NCBI GenBank assembly: GCA_011046135.1
Contig: DSBG01000093.1
Location: 1-38,652 of the forward strand
Length of the DNA stretch: 38,652 bases
Reading direction: 5' to 3'
DNA from: Deltaproteobacteria bacterium
GTDB lineage: Bacteria > Desulfobacterota > Desulfomonilia > UBA1062
Below the pieces are notes generated by a model that did no database searches, was not told where the DNA came from, and saw nothing but the letters and a program-made list of their open reading frames with translations. The position numbers and the translations under genes were made by a program. This document shows positions 32,491-38,652 of the stretch, piece by piece; within the stretch, counting starts at the first letter, position 1; each line of letters begins with the position of its first letter.

Positions 32491-33363
32491 ATGATTGGAC
32501 AACTCATCATCGAAGGACTTGCGATCGGTGCCTGTTACGGACTTTTTGGCGTAGCCGTGGCGATCATTTACAAAACCTCCGAGGTGGTCAACTTCGGTCA
32601 GGGAGAGATGGGTATGATCTCCACGTTCATCGCCTATCACATCCTGATCCAGTATCAATTCCCCTTCTGGCTCGCCTTCATTATCACCATGATCTTCGCG
32701 ATCCTCCTGGGCATGTTCATCGAGTTCTTTCTGCTCAGGCCTGCCAAGGATCCCACCGTGCTCGGGCTGATCATTATCACGCTCGGCGCTGAGATGATGC
32801 TCATGAGTCTTGTGGGATGGAAATGGGGGGCCGAGCAGAAAGATTTCGCCTTCCCCCTGTCGGTGCGGGACACCCACGAGATCCTGCCTGGCCTGAAGCT
32901 CAATGAATGGACCATGGGGGTTTTTATCCTGACGGCACTGATCATGGTGCTGCTCTACCTGTTCTTCCGTTACTCCAATCTCGGGGTCGCCATGCGGGCG
33001 ACCCAGCAGAATCAGAATGCCGCAAAGATCATGGGCATCAAGGTGGAGCGGGTCTTTTCCTTCACCTGGGCCATGAGTTCTGTCATTGGCGCCGTGGCAG
33101 CGATGTTTTTCGCCGCCCGGTCTGTCCTTGATCCGACCTACATGATGGAGCCCTTCATGCGGGCCTTCGCCGCTGCGGTTCTTGGAGGGCTCACCAGCAT
33201 ACCCGGCGTGGTCCTCGGTGGAATCTCTTTGGGTCTCATTGAGAATTTCTTCGGGTATGCCTGGCCCCACTGGAAGCCTATCGTGGCCTTTGTGGTCATC
33301 ATACTCGTTCTTACCCTGAAACCGAGTGGACTCTTTGCAAAGCACTACGTGAAGAAGGTGTGA
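32491..33363 (+). CDS. livH: Branched-chain-type ABC transporter permease LivH
   Basis: Second pore subunit, 290 aa, with about eight helices. Typical segments are GLAIGACYGLFGVAVAIIYKTSEVVNFGQGEMGMI, GVAMRATQQNQNAAKIMGI, AMSSVIGAVAAMFFAARS and AAVLGGLTSIPGVVLGGISLG. GGAGAAG lies 3 nt before the ATG. It follows livM by 28 nt, and its stop overlaps the first possible start of the next small gene. Confidence 0.95.
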   Translation: MIGQLIIEGLAIGACYGLFGVAVAIIYKTSEVVNFGQGEMGMISTFIAYHILIQYQFPFWLAFIITMIFAILLGMFIEFFLLRPAKDPTVLGLIIITLGAEMMLMSLVGWKWGAEQKDFAFPLSVRDTHEILPGLKLNEWTMGVFILTALIMVLLYLFFRYSNLGVAMRATQQNQNAAKIMGIKVERVFSFTWAMSSVIGAVAAMFFAARSVLDPTYMMEPFMRAFAAAVLGGLTSIPGVVLGGISLGLIENFFGYAWPHWKPIVAFVVIILVLTLKPSGLFAKHYVKKV

Positions 33364-33365
33364 CA

Positions 33366-33842
33366 ATGGCGGATACGCTCGGAAACAGGCGCACCACCGT
33401 GATTCTGGGGGTACTGGGGCTCACCCTGGTCATCCTGGCCTCCGTGGTCCTGTTCTTCGAGAGACCCATCAAGGCCATCGAGATGGTGTTCGAGCGCCCG
33501 AGGATCGAAGCGGCCCTTAGAGCCTATTTTGCTGCCGAAATGAGCGAGGATTACGAGAGGCTCTTCTTGTGCCTCGCCCCGTCATCACATTACAGGAAGA
33601 CGCATTCCTATGAAGATTTCCTCGCTGAGATGCGCTCGAACACGACCAAGATCGTTGAATACAAGGTGGTCGATATCTATGGTCTCAGGCCCAACCATGA
33701 TCCTGAAACCTATCCTGCAGTTGAGCGATTTGCCCAGGCAGAGGTGGATATCACGCTTCTGTTTACCGACACGAACGCACGCGCCTTGTACAACTACTGT
33801 TTCACCTTCCTGAAGGAGGGAGGAGCCTGGTTTAAAGGCTGA
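33366..33842 (+). CDS. Unknown membrane-anchored protein inside the liv operon, 158 aa
   Basis: One N-terminal membrane helix (VILGVLGLTLVILASVVLFF) followed by an extracytoplasmic domain of about 120 residues. Its layout (RIEAALRAYFAAEMSEDYERLFLCLAPSS, then alternating strands and YNYCFTFLKEGGAWF) recalls the NTF2/SnoaL-like or DUF4878-type cone fold; this is a guess from pattern only. It lies between livH and the binding proteins, where standard liv operons have no such gene, so it may help receptor function or sense substrate. The ATG at 33366 has AAGG 7 nt upstream; a GTG two codons earlier overlaps the livH stop. Confidence 0.72.
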   Translation: MADTLGNRRTTVILGVLGLTLVILASVVLFFERPIKAIEMVFERPRIEAALRAYFAAEMSEDYERLFLCLAPSSHYRKTHSYEDFLAEMRSNTTKIVEYKVVDIYGLRPNHDPETYPAVERFAQAEVDITLLFTDTNARALYNYCFTFLKEGGAWFKG

Positions 33843-33919
33843 AAGGCCCGGTGGGGACACCAGGCTGAATTGTCACGAACTACACCGAGCTGCGCTGATG
33901 CAGCCGCAAGGAGGGAATG

Positions 33920-35113
33920 ATGAAAGGATTTGAGATTCGAGGGTACGTGATACTGGCGCTGGCTGCGCTGTTCCTGCTGCCCCTGACGGCACCTGCTGCA
34001 ACTCCCGGGGTGGACAAGAACGAGATCAGGATCGCCCAGTGGGGCCCCCAGACCGGGCCTGCCGCCCCGTGGGGTTCCGTGGCTCGCGGTAGCGACATCC
34101 TCTTCCAGCTCGTCAATGAAGAAGGGGGCATCCACGGCAGAAAGATCCGCTACTTCGTCAGGGACGACCAGTACAACCCGGCCATGACGGTCTCCGTGGT
34201 CAAGGAACTCGTGGAGCGCAGGGGAGTCTTCGCCTTTGTTGGCGGGGTATCGGGTGCGGGAGGCATGGCCGTGAAGGACTACCTCGCCCAGAACAAGGTG
34301 ATCTGGGTTTCACCCGCCACCGCGCTCAATGAATACGTGTTTCCGGTCAATCCGTACCTCTTTGGCATGTACCCGCTCTATGATGACGAGGCCAGCGTCC
34401 TGACCAAGTACATCGTGGAAACACTGAAGGCCAAGAAGATCGGGTTCTTCTATCAGAACGATCAGTACGGCAAGGACGGGCTGACGGGGACCAAGAAGCG
34501 GCTTGCATCATACAACAACATGAGCCTGGTCGAGGAGATACCTGTCGAACCCGGGGAAAAGGATCTCTCGTCCCAGATGCTCAGGTTCAAGAATTCCGGG
34601 GCCGAGGTGGTCATCATGTGGGTCAACCCCACCACAGCCACCATCGCGCTCAAGACGAGCGCCACCATCGGGTTTTCCCCCCAGTGGGTCTCTTCCAACA
34701 CGCTCTCTGACTATGCCCTCATGAACGCCATCACCGGCGGCCTCTGGGAAGGGGTGATCACCGGTGCCTTCGCGCTGCCCCCCGATTCTGACAATCCCCT
34801 GATGGTGCGCTACCGCGAGGCGGCCAAGCGGCTCTCCCCCGAAGAGCGCTGGGGAACCTTCTACCTTGCCGGTATCGCCTTTGCGGAACCGTTAGTTGAG
34901 GCACTCAAAATGGTAGGACCGAACCTCACGACCGAGGCGTGTCTCGATGCCCTCAATTCCATAACAGACTTCCAGGGAATCGGACCCAAGATTACCTGGC
35001 GTGCAGATCAGCACCAGGGAACAGATTCGATCCAGATCCAGAAGTGCGGCCCCGGTGGCACCGCCATCCTGCTCCAGGACTGGACATCCAACGATTTGGC
35101 GACATGGAAATAA
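33920..35113 (+). CDS. ABC transporter substrate-binding protein, LivK-type (copy 1 of 3)
   Basis: Periplasmic receptor of the branched-chain (Peripla_BP_6) type, 397 aa, with a Sec signal peptide (hydrophobic YVILALAALFLLPLTAPAA). The mature part starts EIRIAQWGPQTGPAAPWGSV, then NEEGGIHGRKI, the middle FYQNDQYGKDGL, and ends HQGTDSIQIQKCGPGGT. Two adjacent ATGs exist; the second (33920) gives 5-nt spacing to AGGAGG, the first (33917) only 2. It is the first of three tandem paralogs that share long identical blocks, so they arose by duplication. Acids or aromatics are as likely as amino acids as ligand. Confidence 0.93.
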   Translation: MKGFEIRGYVILALAALFLLPLTAPAATPGVDKNEIRIAQWGPQTGPAAPWGSVARGSDILFQLVNEEGGIHGRKIRYFVRDDQYNPAMTVSVVKELVERRGVFAFVGGVSGAGGMAVKDYLAQNKVIWVSPATALNEYVFPVNPYLFGMYPLYDDEASVLTKYIVETLKAKKIGFFYQNDQYGKDGLTGTKKRLASYNNMSLVEEIPVEPGEKDLSSQMLRFKNSGAEVVIMWVNPTTATIALKTSATIGFSPQWVSSNTLSDYALMNAITGGLWEGVITGAFALPPDSDNPLMVRYREAAKRLSPEERWGTFYLAGIAFAEPLVEALKMVGPNLTTEACLDALNSITDFQGIGPKITWRADQHQGTDSIQIQKCGPGGTAILLQDWTSNDLATWK

Positions 35114-35127
35114 TACGTTCCTGTGCC

Positions 35128-35144
35128 TGAAAAACGGTTTTTCA
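35128..35144 (+). repeat. Hairpin after binding-protein copy 1
   Basis: TGAAAAAC-G-GTTTTTCA, 8-bp arms around one base, between copies 1 and 2. It is AT-rich and weak as RNA. Confidence 0.4.
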
Positions 35145-35184
35145 ATGTGCCCTTCGATGAAGGGGGGTAAAGGAGGATGAGGTT

Positions 35185-36372
35185 ATGAAACGGTTCCTTT
35201 GTACAGGTTTCATGGTTGTATGCCTGTTCCTGGCACTGACACTTACGTGTTCGGCACAGGAGAAAGGGTTTGACGACAAGGAAATCAGGATCGGCCAGTG
35301 GGGTCCCCAGACAGGACCTGCAGCCCCGTGGGGAGCCGTTGCCCGGGGAAGCGGACTTCTCTTTGATGTGGTCAACGAAGAAGGTGGCATCCACGGCAGA
35401 ACAATCAGGTACTTCCTGCGGGACGATCAGTACAATCCCGCCCAGACCGTCGCCGTTGTGAAAGATCTCGTCGAGCGCAGGGGTGTCTTTGCCTTCGTGG
35501 GCGGTGTCGGAGGTGCGTGCGGTCTTGCTGTCATGGAGTATCTCAAGCAGAACAAGATCATCTGGGTAGGACCGTCTGCCGCCATCAGGGAGTTCGTGTT
35601 TCCGGCAAACCCGTATCTCTTTGCCGTCTACCCCTTGTATGAGGACGAATCGAGCATCCTGACCAAGTTTGTCGTGGAAAAGCTCAAAGCCAAGAAGATC
35701 GGATTCTTCTTCCAGAACGATCAGTACGGTAAGGACGGGCTCTCGGGCGCCAAGAAGAGGCTGGCCACGTACAACATGAGCCTCATAGCCGAGATTCCTG
35801 TGGAACCGGGTGACAAGGATCTCTCATCACAGATCCTCAGGTTCAAGGAGTCAGGCGCGGAAGTGGTCATCATGTTCGTCAATCCCACGGTTGCGGCCAT
35901 TGCCCTGAAAACCGCCGCGACCATTGACTACAAGCCCCAGTGGGTCTCTTCGGACACCCTCTCGGACTATCCGCTCATGAACACCATCACGGGCGGGCTC
36001 TGGGAAGGGGTCATCACCGGGGCATTCGGCCTTCCGCCCGACACGGACCATCCCATTCTGAACAAATACCGGGATGCCGCAAAACGGTTCTCTCCTGAAG
36101 AGCGGTGGGGCACCTTCTACCTCGCAGGCATCCTCTTTGCCGACCCGCTGGTGGAGGCACTGCATCGCGTGGGCCCGAACCTGAGTACCGAGGCGACCCT
36201 GAAGGCGCTCAACTCCATTACGAACCACCAGACCATCGGCCCTCCGGTGACCTGGACCCCGGAGATCCATCAGGGAACGGATTCGGTCCAGATTCAGCAG
36301 TGCGGCCCGGGAGCCACCTACATCACGCTCCAGGACTGGCAGTCGAACGATCTCGCAACCTGGAAAAAATAG
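35185..36372 (+). CDS. ABC transporter substrate-binding protein, LivK-type (copy 2 of 3)
   Basis: Receptor paralog of 395 aa with the signal peptide CTGFMVVCLFLALTLTCSA. It shares with copy 1 the blocks GQWGPQTGPAAPWG, VNEEGGIHGR, DDQYNPAQTVAVVKDLVERRGVFAFVGGV, KAKKIGFF and LSDYPLMNTITGGLWEGVITGAF. It differs around residues 105-140 (CGLAVMEYLKQNKIIWVGPSAAIREF), which could change specificity. AAAGGAGG precedes the ATG. It is followed by the strongest hairpin of the operon. Confidence 0.93.
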   Translation: MKRFLCTGFMVVCLFLALTLTCSAQEKGFDDKEIRIGQWGPQTGPAAPWGAVARGSGLLFDVVNEEGGIHGRTIRYFLRDDQYNPAQTVAVVKDLVERRGVFAFVGGVGGACGLAVMEYLKQNKIIWVGPSAAIREFVFPANPYLFAVYPLYEDESSILTKFVVEKLKAKKIGFFFQNDQYGKDGLSGAKKRLATYNMSLIAEIPVEPGDKDLSSQILRFKESGAEVVIMFVNPTVAAIALKTAATIDYKPQWVSSDTLSDYPLMNTITGGLWEGVITGAFGLPPDTDHPILNKYRDAAKRFSPEERWGTFYLAGILFADPLVEALHRVGPNLSTEATLKALNSITNHQTIGPPVTWTPEIHQGTDSVQIQQCGPGATYITLQDWQSNDLATWKK

Positions 36373-36380
36373 GAACAGAA

Positions 36381-36408
36381 AGGGTCTGAAGGAGATCCTT
36401 CAGACCCT
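36381..36408 (+). repeat. Strong intercistronic stem-loop after binding-protein copy 2
   Basis: A 13-bp perfect inverted repeat: AGGGTCTGAAGGA (36381-36393) and its complement (36396-36408) around GA. No T-run follows, so it is more likely an mRNA-stabilising or processing hairpin than a terminator, although partial termination is possible. Confidence 0.65.
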
Positions 36409-36444
36409 GTAACCGTATATGAACGGATACATGGGAGGTTCCAC

Positions 36445-37650
36445 ATGAAAAAAATCTGTTATTCAATTGTTCTGATGGTAGCTCTTATTCTGGTCGTGCC
36501 CCTTACCTGTTCGGCCGCGGAAAAAGGCTTTGATGACAAGGAAATCAGGATCGGCCAGTTCGGCCCCCAGACAGGCCCCGCAGCCCCCTGGGGATCGGTT
36601 GCCAGGGGCGCCGGGCTGCTGTTCGACCTGGTGAACGAAGAGGGCGGGATCCACGGCAGAAAAATCAAGTATTACCTGCGGGACGACCAGTACAACCCGG
36701 CCCTGGCCCAGGCCGCTGTGAAAGAAGTGGTGGAACGCTACGGGATCTTCGCCTTTACCGGTGGGGTCTCGGGAGCCGGCGGACAGGCGGTGAAGAAATT
36801 CATCTCGGACAACAAGATCCTGTGGGTGGTTCCCGGAACCTCGTCACTCAACACGGTGGATGACAGGGTTGACGGCAAACCGGATCCCTATCGCTTCTGT
36901 TCCTATCCCCGCTTCCAGGATGAAGCGAGTGTCCTGACCAAGTATGCGGTTGAAGAACTCGGGTACAAGAAAATAGCCATCCTGTACCAGAACGACGTGT
37001 TCGGGAAAGTCGGTCTGGAAGGAATGACACAGCGGCTTGTCTCCTACAAGATGAAGTGTGTTCTGGAAATCCCGGTAGAACCGACAGAGAAGGACCTTGC
37101 ATCTCAGATGCTGAGATTGAAGAATTCCGGTGCAGAGGCAGTCCTCATGTGGGTGAGCCCGACCCTGTGTGTCATAGCACTGAAAACGAGTGAAAGCATC
37201 GACTTCAAGCCTCAGTGGATCGCCAATTCAGGCCTGTCTGATCTCGCCCTGATGCACCACATTACCGGGGGCTTGTATGAAGGGGTAATAACCGGGGCGT
37301 TCGTGCCTCCCCCGGATTCACAGGATCCCCTCATGGTGAAGTATCGCGAGGCAGCAAAAAGGCTCGCCCCGGAAGAGCGATGGTCAAGCTTCTACATAGC
37401 CGGCATCCAGTTTGCCGAACCACTGGTGGAGGCCCTTAGACGTGTCGGCCCGAATCTGAGCACCGAAGCAGTTATGAAGGAATTGAACTCGTTCAGGAAC
37501 TGGAAGGGGCTCGGGGCCCCGATAACCTGGACAGAGAACTGCCACCAGGGAACCGACTCAGTCCAGATCCAGAAGTGCGGACCCGGGGGAACATACATCC
37601 TGCTGAAAGATTGGACAGAAAACGATCTGGCAACATGGAAAAACTACTGA
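36445..37650 (+). CDS. ABC transporter substrate-binding protein, LivK-type (copy 3 of 3)
   Basis: Third receptor paralog, 401 aa, with signal peptide IVLMVALILVVPLTCSAAE. It shares AEKGFDDKEIRIGQ and the tail HQGTDSVQIQKCGPGGTY with copy 2. Around residues 130-150 it carries an insertion, SLNTVDDRVDGKPDPYRFCSYPRFQ, where the other copies have EYVFPVNPYLFGMYPLY. That region lines the cleft entrance in this family, so its ligand range may differ. GGGAGG precedes the ATG. Confidence 0.93.
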   Translation: MKKICYSIVLMVALILVVPLTCSAAEKGFDDKEIRIGQFGPQTGPAAPWGSVARGAGLLFDLVNEEGGIHGRKIKYYLRDDQYNPALAQAAVKEVVERYGIFAFTGGVSGAGGQAVKKFISDNKILWVVPGTSSLNTVDDRVDGKPDPYRFCSYPRFQDEASVLTKYAVEELGYKKIAILYQNDVFGKVGLEGMTQRLVSYKMKCVLEIPVEPTEKDLASQMLRLKNSGAEAVLMWVSPTLCVIALKTSESIDFKPQWIANSGLSDLALMHHITGGLYEGVITGAFVPPPDSQDPLMVKYREAAKRLAPEERWSSFYIAGIQFAEPLVEALRRVGPNLSTEAVMKELNSFRNWKGLGAPITWTENCHQGTDSVQIQKCGPGGTYILLKDWTENDLATWKNY

Positions 37651-37666
37651 GTGCAGTCAGAAAGAG

Positions 37667-37685
37667 TCCCGTTCACTGAGCGGGA
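37667..37685 (+). repeat. Hairpin after binding-protein copy 3
   Basis: TCCCGTT-CACTG-AGCGGGA, a 7-bp stem with one G-T pair, followed by AAAAAG. It lies between the third receptor and livG. Confidence 0.45.
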
Positions 37686-37721
37686 AAAAGAGCGCAGCAG
37701 AAAGCACGAGGAGCGCGTCGC

Positions 37722-38498
37722 ATGGTTCACTTCAAGGTTGAGAATCTGAGCATCAGCTTCGGTGGCATCCGGGCGGTTGACAGTGCAACGTTCGAGGTTG
37801 GGCAGAACTCCATCTTCTCCATCATCGGGCCCAACGGGAGCGGAAAGACCACCATCTTCAACATGATCAGCGGCATTTACAAGCCTGATTCGGGAAATGT
37901 CATCCTGTCAGGAGAGAGCCTTACCGGGCTCTCTCCTGACAGGATCGCGCGAAAAGGGGTTTCCCGCACCTTCCAGAACATCCAGCTCTTCGCCAATGCC
38001 TCTGTCATGGACAACATCATGCTCGGCAGGCACATCCACATGAAAACAGGCGTACTAAGCGGAGCCTTCATGTGGGGCAGGGGATCACGGTGTGCAAAGG
38101 AAGAGGTTATTCACCGGGAGAGAGTCGAACACATCATCGATTTTCTCGATCTCCAGTCCGTACGCGACCAGTTCGTGTCCAACCTTCCCTATGGCAAGCG
38201 CAAGCTCGTCGAACTCGCTCGCGCCCTGGCCCTGGAACCCAAGGTCCTGCTCCTGGATGAGCCATCTGCGGGCATGAATACCGAGGAGAAAGACGACCTG
38301 AGGATCTGGATCAAGGATATCCAGGATGACTACAAGGTTACCATCCTGCTCATCGAGCACGACATGAACATGGTAATGGGCATCTCTGACCGGATCCTGG
38401 CCATCAACCAGGGCATTAAGATCGTCGAGGGTACACCCCAGGAGGTACAGAAGCACCCGGATGTGATAGCAGCCTATCTCGGCGAGGAGGATGCGTGA
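37722..38498 (+). CDS. livG: Branched-chain-type ABC transporter ATP-binding protein LivG
   Basis: Cytoplasmic ATPase of 258 aa that powers the transporter. Walker A is GPNGSGKTT (around residues 37-45), the signature is LPYGKRKLVELARAL in place of LSYGQQR, and Walker B is VLLLDEPSAGMN with the H-loop in IEHDMNMV. The typical LivG features NMISGIYKPDSG and RTFQNIQLF are present. GAGGAG lies about 8 nt before the ATG. Its stop overlaps the livF start (TGATG). Confidence 0.95.
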   Translation: MVHFKVENLSISFGGIRAVDSATFEVGQNSIFSIIGPNGSGKTTIFNMISGIYKPDSGNVILSGESLTGLSPDRIARKGVSRTFQNIQLFANASVMDNIMLGRHIHMKTGVLSGAFMWGRGSRCAKEEVIHRERVEHIIDFLDLQSVRDQFVSNLPYGKRKLVELARALALEPKVLLLDEPSAGMNTEEKDDLRIWIKDIQDDYKVTILLIEHDMNMVMGISDRILAINQGIKIVEGTPQEVQKHPDVIAAYLGEEDA

Positions 38499-38652
38499 TG
38501 CTCACGATCAGAAACTGCGAGACATGGTATGACCTGATACGGGCTCTCCACGGAATCTCCCTTGAAATCAAAGAGGGAGACATCGTAGCGCTCCTGGGCA
38601 GCAATGGTGCAGGCAAAAGCACTACCCTGAAGACCATCATGCGCCTTTTAGA
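38498..38652 (+). CDS. livF: Branched-chain-type ABC transporter ATP-binding protein LivF (partial, 5' end only)
   Basis: The first 51 codons of the second ATPase. It begins MLTIRNCETWYDLIRALHGI and shows the Walker A motif LGSNGAGKSTT, followed by LKTIMRLL, as in LivF. The ATG at 38498 overlaps the livG stop, with GAGGAGG upstream inside livG. The rest lies beyond the window. Confidence 0.92.
   Translation, partial: MLTIRNCETWYDLIRALHGISLEIKEGDIVALLGSNGAGKSTTLKTIMRLL

Noticed and set aside
31359-33366. Two long minus-strand ORFs of 383 and 311 codons
   Set aside because: They mirror livM and livH, are rich in His, Glu and Asp as expected for antisense of hydrophobic codons, and lack start signals.
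1-38652. CRISPR arrays, insertion sequences, prophage, tRNA or rRNA genes
   Set aside because: No regularly spaced direct repeats, transposase or integrase motifs, complete tRNA folds or rRNA sequence were seen on either strand.

Overview
The window looks like a chromosomal piece of an anaerobic, moderately GC-rich bacterium, most likely of the Desulfobacterota (former Deltaproteobacteria). This is inferred from gene content: an oxygen-sensitive 4-hydroxybutyryl-CoA dehydratase family enzyme, a sigma-54 (RpoN) activator with strong -24/-12 promoters, a PPi-type phosphofructokinase, a NikR regulator and a branched-chain-type ABC uptake operon with several binding proteins. No rRNA, tRNA, IS element, phage gene or CRISPR array was found.

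Layout. (1) 1-2312, minus strand: a two-gene operon, an AbfD-like [4Fe-4S]/flavin dehydratase followed by a thiamine-diphosphate E1 alpha subunit cut by the window edge. It is read from a strong sigma-54 promoter at 2632-2646 with a long leader. (2) 2902-4872, plus strand: the divergent AcoR-like sigma-54 activator. (3) 4873-5901: a 1-kb intergenic region with two tandem candidate small RNAs. Each has its own near-consensus sigma-54 promoter, a 5' hairpin, an exposed CCCTCCT (anti-Shine-Dalgarno) stretch and an intrinsic terminator. A GAACAG motif, including one identical 10-mer, occurs upstream of the dehydratase promoter and upstream of both sRNAs. This suggests that the neighbouring activator runs a compact local regulon of enzymes plus riboregulators. 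It is the most interesting system in the window.

(4) 5902-21684, mostly plus strand: housekeeping and metabolic genes. They are cutA, prc, galE, two coupled unknown genes, metF, a chalcone-isomerase-like exported protein, an AI-2E family permease, an aminotransferase, an alpha/beta hydrolase, a YgiQ radical SAM protein, yjgA, a small lipoprotein-like gene, a metallo-beta-lactamase-fold hydrolase, a beta-hydroxyacid dehydrogenase and a crotonase-fold protein. (5) 21790-30640: mixed strands, with an EamA transporter, an exported cyclophilin, nikR, a PPi-type 6-phosphofructokinase, a histone-deacetylase-family deacylase, nnr, a LysE exporter and a clostripain-family peptidase.

(6) 30786-38652, plus strand: a small membrane protein, then a branched-chain-type ABC operon. 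Its order is livM, livH, an unknown membrane-anchored protein, three tandem paralogous binding proteins, livG and livF (cut by the edge). A hairpin follows each binding-protein gene, which could tune their mRNA levels. The three receptors feeding one permease suggest a family of related substrates, perhaps organic acids or aromatics rather than only amino acids; the ligand cannot be read from the sequence.
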